Assembly: GCA_017536845.1 (NCBI GenBank) | Contig: JAFWCP010000357.1 | Coordinates: forward strand, 1-5,774 | Length of the DNA stretch: 5,774 nucleotides | Source: Solobacterium sp. | GTDB taxonomy: Bacteria > Bacillota_I > Bacilli_A > Erysipelotrichales > Erysipelotrichaceae | Direction: 5' to 3' | Shown here: piece after piece, positions 1-5,750 of the stretch | How the letters are laid out: each line of letters starts with the position of its first letter | How positions within the stretch are numbered: the first letter of the stretch is position 1 | Position numbers and translations under genes: made by a program | Notes under the pieces: model-generated | Told to the model about the DNA's origin: nothing | What the model saw: only the letters and a program-made list of their open reading frames with translations | The model's database searches: none

Positions 1-1
1 C

Positions 2-46
2 CAGGACGGAAAGCTTGAATCAAAGTCCCAGTTCGGGCTGGAATAA
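2..46 (+). CDS. 3' end of an unidentified rightward gene (partial)
   Basis: One forward frame is open from the window edge and reads QDGKLESKSQFGLE before a TAA stop at 44-46. The stop lies only three bases before a hairpin terminator, the usual arrangement for the end of a gene. Only 14 residues are visible, so the product cannot be identified. The gene would converge on the MBL hydrolase and share its terminator. Another forward frame stays open longer, into the MBL gene on the opposite strand, but it reads through the terminator and is less likely. The call rests on the stop and terminator placement only. Confidence 0.45.
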   Translation, partial: QDGKLESKSQFGLE

Positions 47-49
47 AAC

Positions 50-73
50 AAAAAGAGGCATCTGCCTCTTTTT
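50..73. terminator. Bidirectional intrinsic terminator between convergent genes
   Basis: Arms at 50-59 (AAAAAGAGGC) and 64-73 (GCCTCTTTTT) are perfectly complementary around a four-base loop. On the minus strand the GC-rich stem is followed by TTTTTGTTTTATT, a good U-tract, and the hairpin overlaps the stop codon of the MBL gene. On the plus strand the stem is followed by TTTTT, so it can also end the gene entering from the left. Confidence 0.8.
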
Positions 74-830
74 AAACGAGTTTATCGGGATTGTAGCAGA
101 AGTCGACAAGGTATCCACGAGATGCCTTGCAGTAGGTTAACGGTTCATTTCCCACGGTCATGACTTCTCTTGGGTATTCTGCTTTTCCGGCAAGGATGTC
201 ATCAACCAGGGAAAGCTCATCCAGCAGATACCCTTGATCCAGTGTGACCGGGGCCTGGCTGCGGTGGCCGGGATAGAGCTTCAGATCTTCCATGTCCTTT
301 GCAAGGCCCAGAAGGCGAACAAGTTCTTTGCGGAATTCCGTCATGGACAGGGAATGGCTTAGCTGCAGCCAGAATCCGCCCGAACCGACGGAATCTCCCG
401 AAAACAGCCTCTGCTTTGCCCAATCCAGGAAAACGACGGAACCGGGTGTATGCCCATAACAGTGAATGCTTTCAATGACCGTATTGCCAAGGTCAAAGGC
501 CATACCGTCTGTTAAGGGAATATACGGCAGATTCTGCAGGCCGAAAGAAGCAAGCAGGAAGTCATCTTTGGAATCAAGATAAACCGGAACATTGTGCTCG
601 GCAAACTTCCATATTCCTTTTCCGGCATGGTCGGGATGAGCATGGGTCAGAAGCACTCTTAACGGCAGATCGGTTGTTTCTGTGACCTGGTCATACAGGT
701 CTTCGGCATTTTCCAGAGTATCCACCAGGACAGCTTCCTTTGAACCAAGGATGAGGTAGCTGTCCACATAGCCTTCTTCACTGAACTGGATCAGGTCTTC
801 TTCAATGATGATTTTCCGACAGGATGTCAT
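72..830 (-). CDS. MBL-fold metallo-hydrolase (glyoxalase II-like), 252 aa
   Basis: A cytoplasmic metallo-beta-lactamase-fold hydrolase, predicted to bind two metal ions and cleave an ester, thioester or similar bond; the substrate is unknown. Numbered from the start chosen here, the full ligand set is visible: THAHPDH with His63, His65, Asp67 and His68, then GHTPGS with His127, FSGDS with Asp146, and YPGH with His189. This order and spacing fits the glyoxalase II-like branch and the protein is of normal length. There is no signal peptide or membrane segment. The reading frame stays open upstream to an ATG at 926, but the start at 830 is preferred. It has AAAAGGAGAG nine bases upstream, and a TTGTGA-17-TATACT promoter lies inside the extra 32 codons. 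The gene stands alone, with its own promoter and terminator, divergent from the esterase. The family is sure; the specific reaction is not. Confidence 0.92.
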   Translation of the reverse strand: MTSCRKIIIEEDLIQFSEEGYVDSYLILGSKEAVLVDTLENAEDLYDQVTETTDLPLRVLLTHAHPDHAGKGIWKFAEHNVPVYLDSKDDFLLASFGLQNLPYIPLTDGMAFDLGNTVIESIHCYGHTPGSVVFLDWAKQRLFSGDSVGSGGFWLQLSHSLSMTEFRKELVRLLGLAKDMEDLKLYPGHRSQAPVTLDQGYLLDELSLVDDILAGKAEYPREVMTVGNEPLTYCKASRGYLVDFCYNPDKLV

Positions 831-837
831 ACGTAAA

Positions 838-847
838 CTCTCCTTTT
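838..847 (-). promoter_or_regulatory. Ribosome binding site fixing the MBL hydrolase start
   Basis: The minus strand reads AAAAGGAGAG, with AGGAG ending nine bases before the ATG at 830. No comparable site precedes the upstream in-frame ATG at 926, so this site decides the start. Confidence 0.8.
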
Positions 848-856
848 CACTGCAAC

Positions 857-885
857 AGTATAGAATGATCCGGAAGCTTTCACAA
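857..885 (-). promoter_or_regulatory. Sigma-A-type promoter of the MBL hydrolase
   Basis: On the minus strand TTGTGA (885-880) and TATACT (862-857) are separated by exactly 17 bases. Each hexamer is close to the TTGACA/TATAAT consensus. The predicted transcription start near 850 gives a leader of about 20 nt that contains the ribosome binding site and leads into the ATG at 830. Confidence 0.75.
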
Positions 886-909
886 ATCAATTCTGCTTTA
901 AAAAACTCT

Positions 910-937
910 TTCTGATTCATGCGCATTTTGGTAAAAT
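910..937 (+). promoter_or_regulatory. Extended -10 promoter of the esterase
   Basis: TAAAAT at 932-937 is preceded by TGG (929-931), giving the TGn extended -10 form. The -35 region is poor: TTCTGA at 910-915 with a 16-base spacer is the best candidate. The predicted start near 944 gives a short leader containing GAGGT at 950-954, nine bases before the ATG at 964. An imperfect inverted repeat (920-929 with 933-942) covers the -10 and could be an operator. Confidence 0.55.
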
Positions 938-963
938 ATGCACAGAAATGAGGTAAATATACA

Positions 964-2316
964 ATGTATGCTTACAGAACATTTACGGTCGTAACAGATA
1001 ATGGACCGTATATCACCAAACTGATCCTGCATGCTCCGACAGCGGTCAATGCCGCCCAGATTCAGAATGATACGTTCAATGTGTATGTGGAACGCAAGGA
1101 CCCGGAGACCAAGGAAGTCTTCATGGCATCACGTGTCTGGCTGGGGCCGAAAATCTATCCGTCCCGCGGGTATCGGGAAGTAACTGCCGCATACCCCTGC
1201 GATGAGAACGGCAATAAACTTTTCACTTCAGAGTACATTGCTCTGGAAATGCCGTATGGACCTTTGTATCCCATCGGCTATGCCCAGGCGGCATTCCGCT
1301 CTTCCATGAATGAGTTTATTGAATGTGATTACCGCATCACCCAGGTAAAGGAAATCACTGCTGAAATCCCGATTGCCGGCTGGGTTTTTGACAAGTCGGA
1401 AGGCGACATCTGCCCGCAGCTGAAGGGCTGGGCCAACGATAAGTCACATGATAAGAAGATGCCTTTGGGGTATGGATACTTTACGCCTGACCGCAAGGAA
1501 AGCGAAAAGAACTTCCACCGCCTGGATTCCAGCTATGGTGATGAATGGGTTCATGAAATTCCTGAAAAGCTTCCGCTGGTTGTCTGGCTGCATGGTTTAG
1601 GAGAAGGCGGCAGTGATCCAACCGTTGCCTATACCGGCAACAAGGTGGTCAACCTGTCCTCCCCGGACATTCAGAATAAACTGGGTGGGGCAGCCTATAT
1701 CCTGTGCCCGCAGGCCGATACCTTCTGGATGGATGACGGTTATAAGGACAAACCTCATTCCCATATCCATCTGACCAACAACAAGTCAAAGTATACCCGG
1801 GCTCTGAAAGCCTGCATTGATGAATTCATCGAACTGCATCCGGATATTGATACTGACAGGATCTATATAGGCGGCTGTTCTAACGGCGGTTTCATGACGA
1901 TGCGGATGATCATCTCCTATCCTGACTTCTTTGCGGCGGCTTTCCCGACCTGTGAAGCTTACCGGACTTCGGATATCACCGAGGAAGACATCGCAAACCT
2001 CAAGCATCTTCCCATCTGGTTCACCAATGCCGAAGATGATCCGCTGGTACCGCCGGAGGGACTGTGCCTGGCAACGTACAGACGGCTCAAGGAAGCAGGC
2101 GCTGAAAATGTGCATGTTTCGCTGTTTGAGAAGATTGTTGACAGATCCGGCCTGTTCAAGAATGAAGCCGGTGAACCATACCGGTACAACGGCCACTTCT
2201 CCTGGGTCTATGTCTACAATGATTACTGTGAGTATGATCTTGATGGGACAAAGGTCATGATTGACAATCGTCCTGTCTCCCTGTTCCGCTGGCTGGGAAA
2301 ACAGAAACGCAGATAA
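964..2316 (+). CDS. Alpha/beta-hydrolase esterase with N-terminal Ig-like domain, 450 aa
   Basis: A serine hydrolase predicted to cleave carboxylic esters. Residues 1 to about 128 are beta-rich (EYIALEMPYGPLYPIGYAQ at 90-108) and match the Ig-like N-terminal domain known from the Thermotoga maritima EstA group. Residues from about 130 form the alpha/beta-hydrolase. The oxyanion-hole loop is WLHGLGEGG (208-216), the nucleophile Ser306 sits in GGCSNGG, Asp359 is in EDDPLVPP, and His411 is in NGHFSW, so the triad is complete. Databases often label such proteins prolyl oligopeptidase-like or phospholipase/carboxylesterase. There is no signal peptide, so it should be cytoplasmic. The start is supported by GAGGT nine bases upstream. 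The gene is monocistronic, divergent from the MBL hydrolase, and closed by a hairpin just after the stop. The natural substrate, perhaps an acylated carbohydrate or plant ester, is not visible from the sequence. Confidence 0.9.
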   Translation: MYAYRTFTVVTDNGPYITKLILHAPTAVNAAQIQNDTFNVYVERKDPETKEVFMASRVWLGPKIYPSRGYREVTAAYPCDENGNKLFTSEYIALEMPYGPLYPIGYAQAAFRSSMNEFIECDYRITQVKEITAEIPIAGWVFDKSEGDICPQLKGWANDKSHDKKMPLGYGYFTPDRKESEKNFHRLDSSYGDEWVHEIPEKLPLVVWLHGLGEGGSDPTVAYTGNKVVNLSSPDIQNKLGGAAYILCPQADTFWMDDGYKDKPHSHIHLTNNKSKYTRALKACIDEFIELHPDIDTDRIYIGGCSNGGFMTMRMIISYPDFFAAAFPTCEAYRTSDITEEDIANLKHLPIWFTNAEDDPLVPPEGLCLATYRRLKEAGAENVHVSLFEKIVDRSGLFKNEAGEPYRYNGHFSWVYVYNDYCEYDLDGTKVMIDNRPVSLFRWLGKQKRR

Positions 2317-2321
2317 CAGAC

Positions 2322-2346
2322 AAAGGGATCCTCAGATGATCCCTTT
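2322..2346 (+). terminator. Intrinsic terminator of the esterase gene
   Basis: AAAGGGATC (2322-2330) pairs perfectly with GATCCCTTT (2338-2346) around a seven-base loop, starting five bases after the esterase stop. The following U-tract is weak (TTT then CTTC), but placement and stem quality support termination. Confidence 0.7.
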
Positions 2347-2371
2347 CTTCATGATACGACCTTTGCTTTTC

Positions 2372-2408
2372 AAAAAAACAGGGTGTCATGCGATGCATGA
2401 CGCCCTGT
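2372..2408 (-). terminator. Strong intrinsic terminator of the flavin reductase gene
   Basis: On the minus strand ACAGGGCGTCATGC (2408-2395) pairs with GCATGACACCCTGT (2391-2378), with one C-A mismatch and a very tight loop. It runs straight into TTTTTTT (2378-2372, the first T also pairing in the stem). It begins 13 bases after the reductase stop. There is no U-tract on the plus strand, so it works in one direction only. Confidence 0.9.
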
Positions 2409-2421
2409 CTGCCTGATCAGC

Positions 2422-4968
2422 TTATTTATTGTCTTCTGTGACTGCCTTGGCAGCGGTTCTGCCGGAGACAAAGATTTCAACAATCGCGTTGCCGCCCAGA
2501 CGGTTGCCGCCGTGGATGCCGCCTGTGACTTCACCGGCCGCATAGAGGCCTTCGATGACGTTGCCGTCCTTGTCGAGGACATGACGGTTGACGTCAACCT
2601 TCAGACCGCCCATGGTGTGGTGGGTGGACGGAGCCATCAGACGTACTCTGAGAGGAACACCGTCAAGAACGTATGTATCTGCAATGTACTTGCCGTTTTC
2701 GTCCTTGTCGCAGTTGCCGATTGTACGGTTGGCATTGGTCTTCTTGACATCGGGATATTCATCAATGGCTGCACCGGCGATGACGGCTGCGTCATAATCT
2801 TCGATCGTCTTTCTGACAACTTCCGGATCCGCTGAGACGCCGATCGTCTTGAAGAGGTCGCCGAGCTGGTCGATGGTGACGGTCCAGTATCTGCCTTCAA
2901 AGTCTTCATCCAGCAGCTGGGTGGGAGCCGGCATCATCTGTTCCTTGTTGTAGATTTCCACAAAGACGCCCTTGGTGCCGTTGACTTCCATGCCGTTTTT
3001 GAATTCAGCCAGGGAGAGAACGTCACGTTCGGATGTTTCATCAACGAATCTCTTGCCGGTTTCCGGATTGATCCAGACTGCGTAGTTGCCGGCGCCGAAG
3101 GCCAGGTTGCCGTTGTCAACCCAGGAGATCGGCATCAGCTGGGTGAAGTTCATGCCGGTTGTATCAGCACCGATTTCTTCTGCCATCTCGATACCATCGC
3201 CGACCAGTGAAGATCTGTTGGTGGTCTTGGTGTTCTTGGTCAGGTATTCTGTGCTCCAGTATTCGTTGTATTCGATGACTTTATTGATGTTTGCCGCAAA
3301 GCCGCCGGTTGCCAGGATGACGCCCTTTGTCGCATTGGCGGTAACTTCGGTGCCGTCGAACATTGTGGCCTTGACGCCGGTGACTCTGCCGTCAGTGACG
3401 ATCAGGGATTCTGCCTTTGTCCTGGTCATGATCTTGTTGTCCTTGGCTGTCGCGCTGGTGTTGAGCAGGGTGTTGCGCGGTGCCATGAAGTAGGTGCCCC
3501 ATCTGCCCGGATAGTCAACGCCGTCGATGGTCGCGCCGATGAATTCGTTTTCTCTGTACCAGAGAGCACCGATCAGAGTCGGCTGGGTGTCTTCAATGAA
3601 GGTGGAACCCTGTTCTTCGAGCCAGGGCTTGAGTTCCTGACCATCCTTGATGAAGGAACTGACGAGGTCATAATCGCCATACATCCATTCGGACATGTCA
3701 GCAGTCGGACGCAGGCCGCCATAGTAGGTCTGGAAAATATGCAGGTTGACAGTGGAGAAGAGCGTCAGGTCATTTGCGCCGGCCGCAATCTTCGGTTCAG
3801 CCCAGGCCTTGTACGCCTTGATTTCTTCCTTCAGAGCCTTCAGAGTATCCAGATATTCAGCATGAACGCCGTGTTTGGAAAGTTCAGCGGTATCACCGGC
3901 AACGAATTCATGATCCTTATAATAGTCTTCGTCAAAAGGTTCTTCGTTCCAGTTAAGGATGATGTTCAGCTCATCCAGAGTATTCTTGTTCTGCTTGACC
4001 TTGTTGTATTCCTTGCCGTCAAAGCCGATGCCGGTTTCAGCATCAGGGTTTTCCGGATCCCAGACAAGGTAAGGCATGACGGACTGGTACTGACCGCCGG
4101 ACACCAGGGTGTTGCCGCCGATTTCCGCGTTTTCTTCAATGACCAGAACCGTGTTGCCGTCCTGAGCAGCCTGAGCTGCCGCTGCCATACCGGCACCGCC
4201 GGCACCGACAACGACAACATCGTATGTTTCTTTGATCGGATCACCAGCCTTGATTTCGACGGTATTGGACTTGAATGCCGCAAGATCCGTGACGCCGGCA
4301 GCTTCGGCTGCTGCGTTGACAGCAGATCTCAGGGCACCGGAAGAGAAGGTCGCACCGGAAACGTTGTCAACGCCTGTGCCGTTGGCTTCAATCATGAGAT
4401 CCGGCAGAATGTCAAACGCGATATCGCCGACATGAGCTGTTTCCTGGCTGGCTGTGACTTCGATCTTTTCCATCTTGTCTTCGCTGAAGGTGACGGAAAC
4501 TTCAACGGGTCCGTTGTAGCCGTTGCCTGTGCCTGTATAGGTACCGGCTGTGAATTTCAGTGTGCCGTCGCTTTCAACGACTTTGCCGGCTGCCTTGTCC
4601 AGCGCTTCGTTTACGGCCTGGATGATGGCATTGGATGTTTCGGTGGAACCGGAGACAGAGTCGATGCCTTCGGTTGTGCCGGCTTCCTTAATGGCGGCAG
4701 GCATGGATTCAAACGGATCATCAAAGTCGAAGTCTTCTTCAACAATCTTGATATCCTCGATCGCGCTGGCGCTGACGGTAACTTCAACGGTTACCTTGTG
4801 GCCCAGAGCATCGGACATGCCTGTACCTGTATAGGTACCCGGAGTGTAAATGCCAGCTTCCGACGCAGCGGAAGAGGCGCTGGCGGCAGGTGCAGAAGCA
4901 TCCGAGCATGCCGCAAGGCTGAGCACCATAAAGGCGCTCAGCAGAGAACTGCATAACTTCTTGTTCAT
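2422..4968 (-). CDS. Lipoprotein flavin reductase: two FMN-binding domains plus fumarate-reductase-like FAD domain, 848 aa
   Basis: Predicted extracellular, membrane-anchored respiratory reductase that passes electrons through covalent FMN to FAD and reduces a C=C bond of an unsaturated carboxylate. Residues 1-20 are a signal peptide ending in lipobox LAAC (Cys21), then an Ala/Ser-rich linker to about 39. FMN-binding domain 1 (about 40-128) has DSVSGST (103-109); domain 2 (about 139-223) has DNVSGAT (201-207). In this family the Thr of that motif carries the FMN attached by ApbE. The FAD domain starts near 249 with GAGGAG (255-260) and GGN (284-286). Set against Shewanella fumarate reductase FccA from memory, the acid Arg402 matches Arg648, His504 matches His784 and Arg544 matches Arg823. 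His365 is Met612, so fumarate is unlikely. AGGAGGG lies six bases before the ATG. No partner genes are nearby. Domain calls are firm; substrate and cell location are inferred. Confidence 0.93.
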   Translation of the reverse strand: MNKKLCSSLLSAFMVLSLAACSDASAPAASASSAASEAGIYTPGTYTGTGMSDALGHKVTVEVTVSASAIEDIKIVEEDFDFDDPFESMPAAIKEAGTTEGIDSVSGSTETSNAIIQAVNEALDKAAGKVVESDGTLKFTAGTYTGTGNGYNGPVEVSVTFSEDKMEKIEVTASQETAHVGDIAFDILPDLMIEANGTGVDNVSGATFSSGALRSAVNAAAEAAGVTDLAAFKSNTVEIKAGDPIKETYDVVVVGAGGAGMAAAAQAAQDGNTVLVIEENAEIGGNTLVSGGQYQSVMPYLVWDPENPDAETGIGFDGKEYNKVKQNKNTLDELNIILNWNEEPFDEDYYKDHEFVAGDTAELSKHGVHAEYLDTLKALKEEIKAYKAWAEPKIAAGANDLTLFSTVNLHIFQTYYGGLRPTADMSEWMYGDYDLVSSFIKDGQELKPWLEEQGSTFIEDTQPTLIGALWYRENEFIGATIDGVDYPGRWGTYFMAPRNTLLNTSATAKDNKIMTRTKAESLIVTDGRVTGVKATMFDGTEVTANATKGVILATGGFAANINKVIEYNEYWSTEYLTKNTKTTNRSSLVGDGIEMAEEIGADTTGMNFTQLMPISWVDNGNLAFGAGNYAVWINPETGKRFVDETSERDVLSLAEFKNGMEVNGTKGVFVEIYNKEQMMPAPTQLLDEDFEGRYWTVTIDQLGDLFKTIGVSADPEVVRKTIEDYDAAVIAGAAIDEYPDVKKTNANRTIGNCDKDENGKYIADTYVLDGVPLRVRLMAPSTHHTMGGLKVDVNRHVLDKDGNVIEGLYAAGEVTGGIHGGNRLGGNAIVEIFVSGRTAAKAVTEDNK
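4525..4545 (-). repeat. Copy 1 of a 21-bp in-frame direct repeat in the FMN-binding domains
   Basis: This 21-base stretch encodes GTYTGTG at the start of FMN-binding domain 2 (residues 142-148). It matches 4819-4839 at 20 of 21 bases and lies 294 bases (98 codons) from it. The same offset separates the two flavinylation motifs, which supports a tandem domain duplication. Confidence 0.75.
4819..4839 (-). repeat. Copy 2 of the 21-bp in-frame direct repeat
   Basis: This stretch encodes GTYTGTG at the start of FMN-binding domain 1 (residues 44-50). It differs from 4525-4545 by one silent base change. Near-identity of the DNA here, with divergence elsewhere in the two domains, points either to strong constraint or to local gene conversion. 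Confidence 0.75.
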
Positions 4969-4974
4969 TTATAT

Positions 4975-4981
4975 CCCTCCT
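4975..4981 (-). promoter_or_regulatory. Strong ribosome binding site of the flavin reductase
   Basis: The minus strand reads AGGAGGG, six bases before the ATG at 4968. It is nearly a perfect match to the anti-Shine-Dalgarno sequence and supports the annotated start and its signal peptide. Confidence 0.85.
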
Positions 4982-4986
4982 GAATG

Positions 4987-4999
4987 TGGTAAAATTATA
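4987..4999. promoter_or_regulatory. Overlapping divergent -10 elements (reductase leftward, DUF2200 gene rightward)
   Basis: On the minus strand 4999-4994 reads TATAAT, a perfect -10, giving a predicted start near 4987 and a leader of about 19 nt for the reductase. On the plus strand 4987-4995 reads TGGTAAAAT, an extended -10, giving a start near 5002 and a leader of about 60 nt for the DUF2200 gene. The core 4989-5000 is symmetric at 10 of 12 positions. Neither direction has a convincing -35. Both hexamers share bases 4994-4995, so polymerase could occupy only one orientation at a time. Confidence 0.55.
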
Positions 5000-5048
5000 C
5001 AACACAAACAGTCAGAAAAAACATAAAGTGTCATTCATAACAAGAATG

Positions 5049-5055
5049 AAGGGGG
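5049..5055 (+). promoter_or_regulatory. Ribosome binding site fixing the DUF2200-DUF1801 start
   Basis: AAGGGGG ends eight bases before the ATG at 5064. The in-frame ATGs at 4986 and 5046 lack such a site, and the one at 4986 would lie upstream of the predicted transcription start. The protein from 5064 begins MARMSI, as DUF2200 proteins typically do. Confidence 0.75.
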
Positions 5056-5063
5056 CATACAAT

Positions 5064-5750
5064 ATGGCAAGAATGTCGATTACGGAAATGCCATTGGCAA
5101 AGGTCTATCCTCTGCTGGTAAGCAAGGCGGAAAAGAAGGGAAGGACCAGGCAGGAAGTGGATGCCCTGACATCCTGGCTGCTGGGCTATACAGAACAGGA
5201 AATTGAAGACTGTCTGCACAGTGACATCAGTTATGGTGAATTCTTTACAAAGGGAACATACAACCCCAAAGGGGAAAAGGTCAACGGCACCATCTGCGGT
5301 GTCCGTGTAGAGCAGGTTGAAGATGACACCATGCGCCATATCCGCCAGCTGGACAAGATGGTGGATGAACTGGCCAGAGGGAAAGCCGTGGAAAAGATCC
5401 TGCGCTCTGGTGATGAACCGGCCAATGTGGATGAGTACATTGCCGCCTGCCCGGAAGAACAAAGGGAAAAACTGGTGCAGGTCAGAAAGGCCATACGTGA
5501 AGTACTGCCGAATGCGGATGAGGTGATCTCCTATGGCATGCCCACCTACCGTGAAAAACACAATCTCATTCATTTTGCGGCGATGAAAAAGCATATCGGC
5601 ATCTATCCCGGCGACAAGGCAACCGTGTTCTTTGCGGAGAAACTGCAGCCGTATACGGTAAGCAAGGGCACCATCCGTATACCATGGAACAGGGAACTTC
5701 CCCTGGATCTGATTCAGGAGATTGCATTATGGTGCAAGGAGAACAGCTGA
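5064..5750 (+). CDS. DUF2200-DUF1801 fusion protein, 228 aa
   Basis: A soluble cytoplasmic protein joining two small families. Residues 1 to about 115 look like a complete DUF2200 protein: VYPLLVSKAEKKGRT (14-28), WLLGY (38-42), DISYGEFF (54-61), ICGVRVEQVED (77-87) and LDKMVDELARGKAVEKILR (96-114). DUF2200 has no established function. Residues from about 121 match DUF1801: VDEYIAACPEE (122-132), ISYGMPTY (155-162), FAAMKKHIGIYPG (171-183) and SKGTIRIPW (200-208). DUF1801 includes Bacillus YdhG, described as a frataxin-like iron chaperone, so an iron-related role is possible but not shown. The two halves are normally separate genes of roughly 110-140 residues. No signal peptide or membrane segment is seen. 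The stop overlaps the next start codon, so the two genes are probably translated together. The reading frame shows no sign of sequencing error at the junction. Confidence 0.88.
   Translation: MARMSITEMPLAKVYPLLVSKAEKKGRTRQEVDALTSWLLGYTEQEIEDCLHSDISYGEFFTKGTYNPKGEKVNGTICGVRVEQVEDDTMRHIRQLDKMVDELARGKAVEKILRSGDEPANVDEYIAACPEEQREKLVQVRKAIREVLPNADEVISYGMPTYREKHNLIHFAAMKKHIGIYPGDKATVFFAEKLQPYTVSKGTIRIPWNRELPLDLIQEIALWCKENS

Noticed and set aside
1786..2196. Overlapping open frames on both strands within the esterase 3' half.
   Set aside because: They are shadows of the esterase frame, which carries an intact catalytic triad through this whole stretch.
2317..2421. Possible small RNA in the gap between the esterase and the reductase genes.
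   Set aside because: Both hairpins are explained as terminators of the two convergent genes, and no promoter lies in the gap.
3739..4956. A 405-codon open frame on the plus strand, opposite the flavin reductase.
   Set aside because: It is wholly antisense to a gene with clear domains. Its translation is rich in Cys, Phe, Arg and Gly with no recognisable motif, and no ribosome binding site precedes it. It is a by-product of the codon usage of the real gene.
5011..5031. A -35-like CTGACT on the minus strand for the reductase promoter.
   Set aside because: It lies only ten bases from the TATAAT, too close to act as its -35.
4986..5063. N-terminal extension of the DUF2200-DUF1801 protein from the ATG at 4986.
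   Set aside because: It has no ribosome binding site, overlaps the predicted promoter, and adds sequence unlike the family; the ATG at 5064 has AAGGGGG at good spacing.
5031..5594. A 187-codon open frame on the minus strand, opposite the DUF2200-DUF1801 gene.
   Set aside because: It is antisense to a well-supported gene, shows no family resemblance, and its start would fall in the promoter region of the real gene.
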